From positions 1,116,001 to 1,180,000 of the forward strand of contig BCIX01000001.1 in the NCBI GenBank assembly GCA_001600095.1: a DNA stretch of 64,000 bases, read 5' to 3'. Position numbers and translations under genes: made by a program. A model generated the notes under the pieces. The model searched no databases. It worked only from the letters and a program-made list of their open reading frames with translations, and was not told the origin of the DNA. How positions within the stretch are numbered: the first letter of the stretch is position 1; each line of letters opens with the position of its first letter. The DNA comes from Bullera alba (taxonomy: Eukaryota; Basidiomycota; Tremellomycetes; Tremellales; Bulleraceae). Positions 20,643 to 32,317 of the stretch are shown here, in pieces.

Positions 20643-23157
20643 ATGTCGCGTCCGCCTCGACCTGCCAACGTGCCTGTCGCCTACCAACATGGTGTGCCAT
20701 ACCCAACTTCTGCCCAACCTCAACCTTCATACCAACAGGCGCCCATCCAATACCTTCCACAGTCCAATCAACCACCTTATCCGCAGCCCGGCCAGCCAGT
20801 GCAGCCAGTGCAGCCCATCCAAGCCGCCCATGCTCATGCACGCCCGCCCAATGGTGGGCCGCCGGTGCGACCTCCCCATATGACCAACCCTCAAGCAGCG
20901 CAGTATGCTGGCGCAGATGGTAGATATCAACCGGTGGATCCGACCCCCAGGCTCGCTCAATCCCAGGTATATGTCTTTCCTGCTGCACCCACACAACCCA
21001 CCTCCGCGATCCCAGCCCATCCTTCACCTGTCGTCTCCCATGTTGCACAACCTGCCCAAGCTCAGGCCTATGCTCAACCGCAACAAGCTCAGCCTCAAGC
21101 TTGGTATCAGCAGTCAGTACAGCAGCAGATCCAGCGACAACACCTTCACGAGCGTGAACAACGACAACAAGCGATACAGCAGCAACAGTTCCAGCTGCAG
21201 TATCAACAATACCAGATGGCCCATCAGCAACAACAACAGCATCAACAAGCGCATCGACCACCAGCGCCAGTGGCTCAAGCTAGACCGCCGAACGTTGCGT
21301 ACCAGAAGTTTGGAGGTCCACAACCCCCTCCTCAGATCATAACGCCGTCTTTGAATACCAACGTCTCGCAACTACCGCTCGAGACACGCCAACACCAGCC
21401 ACAATACGGCTACAATGGTCCGACGCTCAGGAATCATGCAGCAACTCAACAGGCTACCGCAACACCTCCTGGGCCATCCACAAACCCTCAACCTCTTCCC
21501 AATGTACAAAATCATCAGTCTACACCAGCCCCGCAGTCCGAAGGTGGCAGTCGTCCTGCGACGGCAGCATCTGCAGCTCAATCCCAATCTGCGGTGCCGG
21601 CTGTACCCCAGGGTGTTCTCAATCAACAGACGTCGACTCAGGCAGCTGTAGCTCCTGATGGAATGACTGTGCCGCCAGCCAATGCCGCACTTTCACTCCC
21701 CCAGCCTCCAGTCCCGCACAATACGATGTACCCTACGCCCAACTCCGGTGCCGGACCGAGCGGATTCAGTGGACCCGGAATGGGACCAGCTGCAGTGTAC
21801 CCCTCGGGTCTGTTGGTTCAGCCGCCTTTCACAGCATCCCCGACGATAATAACTGGACCGCCAAGTATGGGCCTGACAGGACCCAACGTCGCCAATTTCG
21901 TGCTGGAAGAGTGGCTCGACTCGCAAGGGAGATGTGACCAGTGAGTGCCATCGTAGTCAAAGATTCCCAGTCCGGAAGCCATCCTTTGTGCACTGCCAAC
22001 ACTTCCTTTGTCTACCATGCTTGCGACTCGTCGTGTACTCGTCAACATTGGCTCGGGATTCCTCTATGTCGTCGTTACTGTTTGCTGATCATGGAATATC
22101 TCGTCTTCTCGCCATTACCCTCCGCTCTTCCCACCTCTCGGCGCACCGCGGCTCTCACCTCCAATGCCAATCTATCGCATGACTCCAAACCCTCCCGTCG
22201 CCCTCCACCGCGCAGCCCACTTGTGCGGCCCAACGCCGGAATGACAGCTATGAACGCTTTCCTAGACATGGTACAGTCTTTGGCGGTGAGCTCGCCTGAT
22301 CCCGTCGCGTCATTTTGGTCTGACTTCGTTCAGGGTGCTCCTTATGGGGAGTGGGAAGAACTCCTTGAGGATGAGTTCTGTCAGGACGCAAGATGTCGGT
22401 TGGCCTTTGCGAGCAAGCGAAATGGGGTACAGACTTTCGGTAGGTCCTAGATGACTGAATACGATCTCTTTGGGCCATGAAGCTGATCAAAATGGCACCA
22501 GATTTCGCAGCAGCGATGCTTCCCCGCTTCTTCAGCTCTTTCAGCCCGAGACTGCAATCGCTATCTATGCGCCCTGGCCCGGCCTACGAGACACCTCTGT
22601 GGTCAACTCCCAATAGCCCGGCCGAGGACGATACGCAACCGCCAAACGCATATGGCCGCCATGGGATACAGATCGACCTCGACACGAACCGCTGGTTCTG
22701 GGAGTATGCTCCTGTCACAGAGATCATCGTTTGGACCTGCAACATCACAGCGCTCTGGGTTCCTGACCTGGTGCTAGGCAGGCTCACTATGGAGTTGTTG
22801 GAGATCACGGTGGATGATGTCAGTCAGTTTGGTGGAGCAGAGGGAGCGTTTCCATTGGGTATGCCCAGTGCCACTTTGGTGGTGCTGGAGTATATCATGG
22901 GTATGGAGAACATGGCAGAGGTCATGGAGATTACCCAGGCAAAGAGGGTTGGACCAGCGGGTGAGTCAGCCCTGGACAGATTGATCTCGTTGGAGTCGAT
23001 CGCTGATGAGGGCATGGGTTTCGCAGTTGCCCTTGCTACTTTGACCAAAGGCTACGAGGAGCCGAATACAGCAAACCACGACCGATCGATAGAGCAGCAA
23101 GACAATAATATGGGCCAAGAGGACGTTCCTCCTCAACAGTCGACTAACGAAGCATGA
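20643..23157 (+). CDS. Gln-rich LIM-domain-binding (PtaB/Mfg1/SEUSS-type) co-regulator
   Basis: Exon 1 (20643-21940) encodes ~430 residues of Pro/Gln/Ala-rich sequence with long CAA/CAG glutamine runs. Exons 22216-22439 and 22502-23157 encode a LIM-binding domain: GMTAMNAFLDMVQSL, then FWSDFVQGAP, FDFAAAMLPRFFSSF, NRWFWEYAPVTEIIVWTCNI and LGRLTMELLEITVDD. The order (dimerising segment, LPR(F/Y)F, W-rich strand, (T/L)G.L strand) is that of Ldb/SEUSS proteins. In fungi these (PtaB, Mfg1, Adn) partner Flo8/Som1-type regulators to control adhesion and filamentation. The first intron is uncertain. Donor 21941 can pair in phase with an acceptor at 22215 (725-residue protein, preferred) or at 21978, which would keep about 79 further residues. 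Confidence 0.75.
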
Positions 23158-24514
23158 GACTCGTCAAAAGTAGAGAAGCCTGAAGCAGTGAGAAGGATAT
23201 AATCAATTGTACAGTACACACATCCGCTTGTACATAGTTAGACGTCACCCTTCGCCGTTGTCACCAACCACCCAGCATGCTCTGAGGTCTTCTACTTATA
23301 TTATCATGCATTATACGTACTCTGTACAAGTTACTCTGGGCTACAATATGGCTAGCTACCTCTCTAAATACTACTCGACCCGTTCGTCTGCTATCTATAT
23401 ATTTGNACGCNTAACTCTGGGCTACAATATGGCTAGCTACCTCTCTAAATACTACTCGACCCGTTCGTCTGCTATCTATATATTTGCACGCTTAGACACA
23501 ATTACTGCCTCCTTCTTTGGCATATCCTGAACCTCGTTCCTTCGCTGACACCTCCTGAATCTCGTGATCCGTTCATCTCTAAGCCCTCGCAATCCAGTCT
23601 CGTCCAGCGAGCTTTCTGAAAAGTAACCACGGCGTGATCGAGTCGATGTCTGTCGTATCGTGGCCACTCGCCGATGTCGATGTCTTCGTGAATTGTCGGG
23701 CTTGTCGTAACTGTAGTGGCTGTGCAAAGCTGGAAATGATGTATCGTTGTTGCTCGTGAATGGTGACCACCCGTGATTGTGGTAATCGATCGTCTTCTTA
23801 TAGGTCATGTCTCGTGTTGGTGCTGATGCTCGTGCTCGTATAGGATGCTCGGGTGCTGGACCGCTGCTGATGGTGGGACGCGTGTAGTAGCGGATGGCAT
23901 AGTCGTCTCGGGCTTTTGCTTGTCGTTTGCAATGCGTGTTGTGTCTTCTGCTCTCGTATACGAGTCTGAGTCGATCTTGATGTTCGTTCTCGTTATGGTG
24001 ACTGGCCGCCTGGGTTGCCGTGAAGCGGTTCGTTCATTTGGTAATCGATTCGTCTTGTCGAAAGAAGTGGGAACCAGTGAACCAGTCGCTGGATCCGAAA
24101 GTTGCTATCGAGTCTCATGACCATCGGGGGGACGAAGTCGATGTGCCTGTCCAGCAGGAGTATGAAGTCGGCCGTAATCACCTGATCGCATTGTTCCTTC
24201 GCGGTCTTCTGAGAATGGTATATATTGTAACGGCTGGAACCTGTCCGCGCCGAAGTGGTGTGCTGGTCGTCGAGTCGATCGAGTGTGTTGTCTAACGGTC
24301 TAACGTGAAGTGTGGGTCGATATCTTGGTTCTTGTCGTATTGTCTGGGCACCTGGGTAGCTCATCCCCTCTCATCTCCGTGTCTTGCTGTTCCGTTCTTC
24401 GTATGTCGCTGATCCAATCCTGGTCTCATCTGGAAGCTCTGCTGTTCACTGGCGCCAGCGCCAGGAATGTCTCCCTTGTCTCGTCCTCCACCCCCCTTCC
24501 ATTCCGCCAGTGCC
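23158..24514. other. Gene-poor stretch of 1.36 kb
   Basis: Between a plus-strand stop and a minus-strand stop (convergent), unusually long for such a spacer here. It starts AT-rich, holds an 81-bp tandem duplication (23333-23494), and from ~23540 becomes rich in TCG/CGT words. Frames at 23476-23808 and 23993-24364 have no domain support. It could host a non-coding transcript, but nothing proves that. Confidence 0.4.
23333..23494. repeat. 81-bp tandem duplication containing two N bases
   Basis: The unit beginning ACTCTGGGCTACAATATGG at 23333 is repeated at 23414 with no difference seen except the ambiguous bases at 23406 and 23411, both at the end of copy 1. In copy 2 the corresponding bases are C and T. 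This may be a genuine recent duplication or an imperfectly resolved assembly join. Confidence 0.9.
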
Positions 24515-26347
24515 TCATCGGCGGAGCAAATGCTCTACTCGTCGCCCCTTCTTGATCATCTCGCGGCATTCGGCCACAGCCTGACCCAAAGGTGATGCTC
24601 CGTAAGACGTCCTTCGTACCGGGTCCGCTCGGGGTGGTGGACGGTCATCGAGTGGCCTGGATAATCTCTGGCGAGATCTGGACATTGGCGTGGTTCGTCC
24701 GGATGCCGACTCGAGCTGGATGTCAATCGCCGGATCCCAACGGACATGACGAGTCTTTGGCGCAGCCGGGGAGGTAGACGGACCAGCGGTCGAGACGTTT
24801 GATGAAGGGTGGTTTCCCGGTCTTGTAGATGGGCCGGGAGCGGAAAGATCGTCCTCCACCTCCTCCTCGTTGTCGATACACATAGAGTTGTCCTCCATGC
24901 TTTCGTCCTTATCACTCGGCTCGCTTGTGCAATTTTCCTGCTCGTCGGTCCAGCCAACAAGCCCCTCGTCCTCGTCGATGGCATTGACAGGTCGACCGTT
25001 CTCGTCGTAGACCATCTTGCCTTTTCCTTTTCCTTTGCCCTTTCCCTTGGTGTTGAGCGGTTCAAGTACCATGTCTGAGTCTGAGCTATTCCCCTCGGCC
25101 GGCGAGGTGATAGTGGTGCGTACTTTCTTGCTGATCCTAGATTCGACCTTGTCAACAGCGTCTTCGTCCAACAGTCGAGCTCGTTTCTTTCCCTGGACCC
25201 GTTCCTTGCTCGAAGAGGCTTCCTGATCTGAAGAGAATACGTCGTCGTGGAAGTCATTGGAGACCTGCGGGGTGTGGCGTCGAGAGGACCCGGACGATCG
25301 GCTACCAGTGGAGTAATGAGGGTATCGTGTAGGCGAGGAGGTTTTGCGGTGGGAGGATGGCGAGTCTAATATGTATTCGTCGAGTGGACTTGGAAGGTGA
25401 AATGTGCTTGAGTCCCGGCGTTCGTCGATGGGAGAGAGGCGGACAGATGATGTGGGAGTAGACGCCTCGAGAAAGGTTGAGCCGTGCATCGTTTCGAGTG
25501 AATGAGTTGAAGATAGACCTACCTCTGATCCTGTAGGTGACATATTGTCATAAGCCACGTCGATTATGGTTGGGAACTGGCCTGGCATGTGGGACATTGT
25601 CGAAATGGCCTTTGGTCCCTCGACTTCGGATACCGCTGTGTCGGTGGCGTGCACACTTGACCAGTAGACTTCGGCCAAGTAGGGGATCCATATGGCAAGG
25701 AGGGATGCGAGTTCAGATGCGAAGTAGATCGCGTTGCCGAGAGTGAACCGGGAGCAGGCTTTGAGAACCAGTATGACCGACGCGTATCTCTTTGAGATGG
25801 ACCTCATCTGCAGATAGAGTCGCGTGTTCCAGGGGAGACGACTGTTCGCCATCTTGCAGCTTTCTTCAACTTCAAAGTGCCAAGTGAGGTCGTCCATGAG
25901 TCGACTGATGTGCCATTCGAAGTCGTATGGTGCTCGAGGGCATCGATGAACGAAATAGTCGGCAGCAAGGAAGTGTGCGGGGTCGAGGCGATAGGTTTGA
26001 ATGGTGTCATCGAAGACGTATTGTGCCGGGAAGTAGTAGGCGTGTCGACGTCTGAAGTCGGCGTAATCAAACTCTCGGTAGTTGATATAGGCCTGTCGCT
26101 GTTCCCAGACTAGTCTTTCATTTCGAGCCTTCTTCATCTCCCTCTCATCGTATAGTGGGAATACCCTCGGTGGAGACATGGGATAGAAGCTGGGTTGGAC
26201 TTTTCGCATGTTGTAGAAGACGATGCAAGGGATGACGACGTAGAAGTAGGCGAGGGTGATAGACATGATCATGGCGATGAAGAAGGTCCACCAGGCGTGG
26301 TCCATGAGGAACGCGCCGATGTGAGGCATCGTGACTACAGTGAGCAT
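24515..26347 (-). CDS. Orphan membrane protein with long acidic/Ser-rich C-terminal tail
   Basis: A single open frame of 610 residues from the ATG at 26347. The frame is open 35 codons further upstream but only from a GTG at 26452, so the inner ATG is preferred. A hydrophobic N-terminal region holds one or two membrane segments (AWWTFFIAMIMSITLAYFYV, VIPCIVFYNM). An aromatic and Arg-rich soluble domain follows (YINYREFDYADFRRRHAYYF), and another hydrophobic stretch near residues 225-245 (YFASELASLLAIWIPYLAEV). The C-terminal ~330 residues are low-complexity: Ser/Pro-rich, basic, a KGKGKGKGKGK run, then acidic (DNEEEVEDDLSA). No family recognised. Intron-free genes are unusual in this window. 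Confidence 0.6.
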   Translation of the reverse strand: MLTVVTMPHIGAFLMDHAWWTFFIAMIMSITLAYFYVVIPCIVFYNMRKVQPSFYPMSPPRVFPLYDEREMKKARNERLVWEQRQAYINYREFDYADFRRRHAYYFPAQYVFDDTIQTYRLDPAHFLAADYFVHRCPRAPYDFEWHISRLMDDLTWHFEVEESCKMANSRLPWNTRLYLQMRSISKRYASVILVLKACSRFTLGNAIYFASELASLLAIWIPYLAEVYWSSVHATDTAVSEVEGPKAISTMSHMPGQFPTIIDVAYDNMSPTGSEVGLSSTHSLETMHGSTFLEASTPTSSVRLSPIDERRDSSTFHLPSPLDEYILDSPSSHRKTSSPTRYPHYSTGSRSSGSSRRHTPQVSNDFHDDVFSSDQEASSSKERVQGKKRARLLDEDAVDKVESRISKKVRTTITSPAEGNSSDSDMVLEPLNTKGKGKGKGKGKMVYDENGRPVNAIDEDEGLVGWTDEQENCTSEPSDKDESMEDNSMCIDNEEEVEDDLSAPGPSTRPGNHPSSNVSTAGPSTSPAAPKTRHVRWDPAIDIQLESASGRTTPMSRSRQRLSRPLDDRPPPRADPVRRTSYGASPLGQAVAECREMIKKGRRVEHLLRR

Positions 26348-27333
26348 CGCGATGGGTGTGGTCGCCTTGATCGGGGTTGTGGTTGAGGGTAGGTGTGGGA
26401 TATTGTCGTTCGATGGGAGCGACGGGGTTGAACTTTGCGGTTCGAGGTTCACTATCTCTTGATGGCGATGAGCGTGTTAAGCTTGAGCCTAGAGGTAGCG
26501 AGTGAGTTGTGATAGGTAAGAAGGAAGAGATTCGTTTGAGCTTTGGGGCATTATGTAGCCTTTCTGCGCGATTGCATTCCTGCACCGGCTACTACTCCCC
26601 GGTGACATGGTTAAGCTTTCTGGTTGATACCCAGATCCCGGATCGACGCAATTCGACTCGATGCAAGTCCAGATGGAGATGCTGTGCTGGAATCAGAACG
26701 AAAGCGGACGACGAGAGGTCGCGTCGAAGATCTAGTCCGGATCTCAATACGCGTGTGGGATGTGGCACGGGGGGAACTTTGGGTGACGATGGGGGTTTGC
26801 GCGTCGCCCATATTTGCCGAGTCAGACGGCCAGCGTTCAGAGCCTGCCAAGATATGGCCTATTGTAGCGCATCCTGGCTTGAGCTCCATGACTATGAGAT
26901 GATAAGAGCGAGGGAAGCAATCAAGATGCTATAGATGGAAGATATTGCGAAGACATGGCCTTGCCCAAGCCTGGCCGTACCATCAAGCTCGCGTTTCAGA
27001 TTTGCTTCCGCTCAGCGCACGACAGCCTGACTACGTTTAGGGATCACATTCACACGGTACCGGGCTTCTGCGCTTCCTAGCCCGTAACACAGCAGCCCAA
27101 GAGCGGCCAGCAGCTACGATCATACCCGTAGAACGTCTGCATGCTCAGCGTGAACCGGGCGTAGCTATGCATCGTCGTCGAAGTATCCATCAAGGCGAGT
27201 ACGGAGGAGGGCAAGACCAGACTAGCAATTTGGAGCCTTGAAACCCTCTTGGCTCTTCCTGATCGCTGTGCCCTGTGAGTCTGTTTGCCGGACCAATGGA
27301 CCATGGGGACCGACGGGCAATTTAACCGGACAA
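26348..27333. other. Intergenic
   Basis: No supported gene. Upstream of the orphan membrane protein gene (-) and downstream of the Nudix gene (-). Scattered open frames on both strands look random. Confidence 0.4.
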
Positions 27334-28075
27334 TCACGCTTGCTTCGCCTTGTATGGGTCAGAACCAACAGATCAGGTCTCTATCTCGCTGACTCACCGA
27401 CAGAGCCTTCTCCCATGCCTCGAGGGCGTTCATCACACATCGCCTCAACTCCTTCGTCATCTTGAACTTATTCCCATCCTCGCCCTCCATGTCCCGCTTC
27501 GAGACCCACGCAAAAGCCTGATGCTCCTCCGGATCCAATATCACCTTATATTCTTGCTTAAGGTCGACTTTGACCAGGAAGTTGTACTGCTTGGATCGAC
27601 GATCCTCGGATCCATATTCGAATCCCTCGAAGTCTCGCAGCACCTCGACGACCCTCAGTCCCGTCTCTTCCCGAACTTCCCTCACGACAGTTTCGAGTAT
27701 AGTCTGGTCGATCCCATACTCTGCTTCACCACCTGGAATCTCCCACTCGTTTGGGTACAGTGTCTCATGGCTTGATCGCTGAGCTAGCAGAATGCGAGGG
27801 AGGAGCTCCTTGGCGTGTGATTTCCATTGACCTTCTCGAGTTCTCCCGTCTCCTGCTTCAACACCTCCAGATGCTTCCAGGCTGTCGTCATCTTGGGTCG
27901 GAGGAGCTAGTATCGCAGCTCCAACGACCGTTCTCTTGCCAGCGTTCGAGGGTAGCTTGCTGAACTTGGACAGAGGAATGACATAGCGCGCGAGAGAGCG
28001 GTGGAATGAGAATGGAGGATTGCGAAAGATGACCTTCGGATTGTGCGTGTCGTCCTGGCTGTGATCAACCGACAT
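27334..28075 (-). CDS. Nudix hydrolase
   Basis: Predicted 230 residues, exons 27398-28075 and 27334-27348, with a 49-nt terminal intron whose CTGAC branch site lies just before an AAG acceptor. Reading through the intron instead would give a slightly longer tail. The Nudix box is clear: GGEAEYGIDQTILETV followed by REVREETGL, carrying the metal-binding glutamates. The loop between GG and REV is about two residues longer than the common form. An N-terminal strand (RTVVGAAILAPP) and RILLAQRSSHETLYPNEWEIP complete the fold. The family cleaves nucleoside diphosphates linked to another moiety; substrate cannot be assigned. It lies 296 bp downstream of the D-serine dehydratase-like gene on the same strand. 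Confidence 0.85.
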
Positions 28076-28371
28076 GTCGCTTGGAGCCTAAGCCGACTTC
28101 GAAGTTCGAGCTGACGGATGGTCATTTGGGTAAAGAGACGTTTGTAAGGAGATCAGCCTTTGTCGGGTGGAGGAGAAAGGAGGTAGCCGTTTACCGCATC
28201 AACTATCAAGCAGCATGCGGTCTTGAACATGCGCCGGCATGATCTGTTGAGTTGGCAAGTTGTCCCGCACGTGTTGACCATTACTGATGCATACTGTACT
28301 ATACACAAGGAAGCCAATTCCGAGCATCTCAACTGGCAGACTGGACTGATTACTGAGGTATTATAGACTCC

Positions 28372-29889
28372 CTACCATCCCTTCCATGGCACCCAAACAT
28401 CCACGACTTCCTCCTTGCCCTCCTCCACCACGTATATCCATGGGAAAGCCGCACAGACCAGACAAGCATGCTGCGGGACGATCCTCACTGTATCGCCAAT
28501 CTTGACCTCTACCACCTCTCCGTCATGCTTTGGTCGATGAACCAAAGTGCCGTGCTCCTGGCTGACCCTGCCAAGATCCCAACCTTCATGGGAGACGACA
28601 CGCCCAAACCCAGCGAGAGGACCGGTATCCTTTGACATGGCCAAAGCACCAGCATCACACATGGCCTCTTGCCTGTCGGGGTACACAGACACCACACGAG
28701 CGACCACCGTTAGGGCGAGGTTGGAAAGTGGTACGAGGGAAGTAGCGAATTGCTGTAGATCACACATGCAGTAGTTGCCAGCGTGTCTAGACCGGATTGT
28801 CAGCTAAAAAAGGATGCGGACACGCCAGCCAGCTCACAGTTCCAGCCCTCCATGGAGATGAGGGTTTGTGTGATTTGTTTCACCCGTGGCGGCATGTGCA
28901 GTGGGTGTAGCTCCGACGGATAGGACCCAATCCCCCTCAGCGCCGAGGCCACGAGCGACTTCTGCTGCGGCATTGACGCATTCAATCTCGCCTTGGTAGT
29001 ACTCTGCTGCCTTGTCCAAGGAATCAGATGCGTAAGATTGACCAAAGTCTGTGTATGATCAGCATGATGAACAGCCGCGAGGTGGTGGTAAAGACTCACG
29101 AGAGTAGAATCCGAAGATTTCAACGGCTGGACTGTTAATGACCGCTTGGATAAGTTCGTTCATTTGTTTGCTCTTTGGCGGTGCTCCAGCGCGCCTATGA
29201 ATCGGTCAGAAGGCTACTTGGGCTGTTGTGTTGTTCGAAAACCCACCTTCCTCCTCCGTCAACCTTCAGGAAAGCAGTCCAATTTTCCTTCCTCCCTGTC
29301 CTACTGTTGAACTCCTCCAGAGCTCGGATCTGCTCAGCATGATCCACCATCACTCGAACCACTGCCTTTCCCTGGACCTCCTTCTGGATCTGATCCAGCT
29401 CTTCGATCCTATCCGAACCGATGGGCATGCTATACAGGATCTGACCGAAGATGAGCTTTGATTCTCGTCTGATACCAATTGCACTCACGTCATCCACTTT
29501 GCCTTCGTTTACCAGACCCGACCTGACCACCTGCCACACTTCCACCATTGTCGAGCATATCACCGCTCGTACTCCACCTCCGGCCTCGAGCTGGATTCTT
29601 GTCCCTTCTACGGTCTTATGTGCTGTGGTTTCGTCAGCCAGATCACTCCTTGTTATCCCTCTCATCACAAAACTCCATCGCGATCACACTCACTTTTGAC
29701 ATGAACTCGGAACTTGAGGCCTCGTTTGTACGCCTCTCTGGTGACTTTTTCGCTGTTCTCCGTGAAGACCGTTCGGTCGACAATCAAGGCGGGGGTTCGA
29801 AGAGATTTGATGTTCTTGCCTACGAATTGCGAGGTCAAGGCTGATTTGTCCGGCAGTGGCAGGAGTGATAGCGGGGTGAATGTCGACAT
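28372..29889 (-). CDS. D-serine dehydratase-like PLP/zinc enzyme (DSD1 type)
   Basis: Predicted 414 residues from six exons (29694-29889, 29489-29622, 29247-29440, 29100-29194, 28838-29048, 28372-28786). Fold type III alanine-racemase-like N-terminus: LRTPALIVDRTVFTEN, then the PLP-lysine region FRVHVKTHKTVEG, created by splicing. Later blocks fit the family: TAFLKVDGGGRRAGA, LELHAGNYCMCDLQQ, MCDAGALAMSKDTGP, and the zinc-binding His-x-Cys in VPQHACLVC. Eukaryotic members convert D-serine (and some D-threonine) to 2-oxo acid plus ammonia. Intron 29441-29488 is 48 nt and stop-free, but removing it gives the better VDD-ILYSMPI join. It lies beside an N-acyl-D-amino-acid deacylase on the same strand, which supports a D-amino-acid role. 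Confidence 0.85.
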
Positions 29890-30315
29890 GCTGCCGTGCT
29901 CTTTGTCAGTGCGATATCACTGATTGTTGTCACGTCGAAGAGTCGCTTGAGAAGAGTCTTCGGACGTCGGCCTGCATCGAGATATGTATCGAATGATGGC
30001 ACGAGGCAACATGCTGGCCTCGTGTCTACTTTCCGCACGACTCGACCTCGCCAATGAGCCGCACTATACCGCTGGCGGGTATCGCCGTGCCCGGACTGGT
30101 CGGAGGAGTGGGTTCGAATGGGGTGGGGACAGCGGGTGGGGGAGTGACCGGTCGGTGAGATACCGAGACTGTACGAGTCGCATAGTGTGGCATTCGACGC
30201 AGTAGTAGCTAATATAGATACAGAAGACGCGTACGTGTTCGAGCAGAAAAAGCCATAGTATATAGTATCCAATCAACCAACCATTATGCGAGACCATCCG
30301 GAAGCACTCAAAGCC
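29890..30315. other. Intergenic between D-amino-acid genes
   Basis: 426 bp separating the deacylase stop from the dehydratase ATG, both on the minus strand. No coding support; expected promoter of the dehydratase-like gene. Confidence 0.4.
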
Positions 30316-32317
30316 CTATGAAGCTGAATGTCCAATAACCTTCCCATCAATGCCTCTCCTCAAAGTCATTCCGCCTCGGGCTCCTGTCAAAGTTCCCTCT
30401 TCCATAGCTACTTTCCCGTTGACCAGGACCCATCTGATCCCCACGGCCCTCTTCTTTGGCTCGGCAAAGGTCGCCATGTCGTTGATCTTGGCTGGGTCGA
30501 ACAAGACCAAATCGGCAGCTGAACACTCTGCGATGCGGCCTCTGTGAGGGTATATCCCCATACGCTTGGCCGGCCTCGAAGTCAGGTGGGCGATCATCTG
30601 GGGTATACTGGCGAGCTTGAGATCTCTCGCGTAGTGCGCTAGGTTCAATCAGCAGTGAGCGCTAGAAGACCGATTGTGACAGGGCAGACTCACCCAGAAA
30701 CCTTGGAAACGTGCCATAAGCCCGAGGGTGTGTGGAAGCTCCATGCAAGATTGCATCGGTGCCGGCGCAGTGAGTCTCGTGCTGGAGAATCTCCCTGACA
30801 TTCTCTTCGTTGCCAATGTGCATCAAGCACGACGTGCCCAATCGATCATTCACCAAGACGTCGAAGAAGATTTCGATCGGTCGTACACCTTTTGCTCTGG
30901 CGATCTCGGCCACCCGACGGCCCGAATAGTCTTTGATGTACTCGTGGTGGCAGGTGCCGACCTGGACGTCAGCTCATACCATCTCTGGGAGGACTTACCT
31001 GGATCAACTCCCAGTCTGTGGGTATACCATGACCGCCATCGCATCCAGTGACCTCCACCGCAATCATGATCTTCTCCCTCATGAGGGGGTTCTCGAGTCG
31101 CTTCAAAGTCTCGGCTGGTCCACCAGCACTTGCCCATGAGGGTAGTAGAGCTCCCAGTGTCGTACACCCAGGCAGGTAAGGGTACGTGTCAAGGGTGATG
31201 TCCGAGCCCAAGGCTCTGGTGTCGTCGATCATCTTGATGAGCTCTTTCGCTCGGTTGCGGTTCTCAGGGAAGTTGAGTGTAGCATGAGTGAGATCTGACT
31301 TCAGTGAGCTAATAATCATGCCTTGTGTCACATTGGCACTCACGGACAGGGCAGTTGGTATTCCTAGCCAGATTCAGCATCTCTTCGTAAGACTCCATAG
31401 CCTTGTGGCCATAGCTTCGATGATGAGGGGCATAGTAGGCTCCGGGATACTCTGTAGCGAGCACGCTGCAGAGGTATGCCAACTCGGTGTTCGAAGCGTA
31501 CATGCCAGGGGTATACGTCAGGCCGCTGAGTCGATTAGCATGGCGAGCGACATGGGGGAGGCATGACTTACCTGGACATTCCAATGGCGCCTTGAGCCAT
31601 ACCTTCTCGCAGCAGGTCAATCTGATCCAGCATCTGCTTTTCTGTGACTAGTGTGTTGTAAGCCCCACATGCTAGCAGGCGTAGATTGCCCTGATATCAG
31701 TCAGCTCGCTTCATGTAAGTGACCAGCTCCTCACTAACCTGTGGCACCAACACTGCGACGTTGGTCGCGGTCCGGTTCCTCTCCAAGCAGTCGAGGTATC
31801 CCTTGATGTCGTTCCACTCGAACAGACCGACTCCCTCGTGGATGCCCCCAGGTCCACACTCCTCATCGGAGGGGTTTCCATTCCAAGCAGTGATCTGCTC
31901 TCGGACCGCTTTCATTTGAGCGGGATCACGAATGGGAAAGTATCCAATCCCATCTTGACCAACGACCTCTGTCTACAGCCAAAGTAAGCGTACATAGTTC
32001 AACAAATCTAGCGTACTCACCGTGCATCCCTGAGATATCTTCGCCTCGTGATCCGGTTTGGTGAGCAAGTACAGGTCGGAGTGCGCGTGAAGGTCGATGA
32101 AACCGGGGGAGAGGCAGCAGCCCGTAGCGTCGATCTGTGTTGTGCCTGGGAGTAGATCGTCCGTGCTGATGGATCCGATATACTTGATCAGACCATCGGA
32201 CACCAGTAAATCTGCAACGTATGGCTCTGCATCGTCATCTCCGGTGATAATCGTGGCTGACACGAACAAAATGTCCGAACCATTCGGACGCTCGCGTTGA
32301 ACGGATGACGAGATCAT
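30316..32317 (-). CDS. N-acyl-D-amino-acid deacylase (amidohydrolase)
   Basis: Multi-exon gene of roughly 575 residues. First exons 32021-32317 and 31739-31972; later exons follow the same short-intron pattern. Amidohydrolase features: metal-binding SPGFIDLHAHSDLYL, GCTTEVVGQDGIGYFP directly after splicing, a SGLTYTPGMYASNTEL helix, the HHRSYG and LTHATL strands, DTYPYLPGCTTL, and the catalytic-loop region CAGTDAILHGASTHPRAYG with the key aspartate. The C-terminal beta sandwich carries CSAADLVLFDPAKI. The family removes the acyl group from N-acyl-D-amino acids, yielding free D-amino acids for the neighbouring dehydratase-like enzyme. Cytosolic, with no targeting signal seen. Bacterial in most known biochemistry, but present in many fungi. 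Confidence 0.85.

Noticed and set aside
20641..21261. Long minus-strand open frame opposite the Gln-rich exon
   Set aside because: Shadow of CAA/CAG-rich coding sequence; composition mirrors the sense codons and there is no domain.
23207..23530. Open frame across the 81-bp duplication
   Set aside because: Contains the N bases and merely repeats the same peptide twice; AT-rich 3' region of the preceding gene.
26509..26934. Open frame upstream of the orphan membrane gene
   Set aside because: No domain, splice support or consistent codon pattern; overlapping frames on the other strand are equally long.
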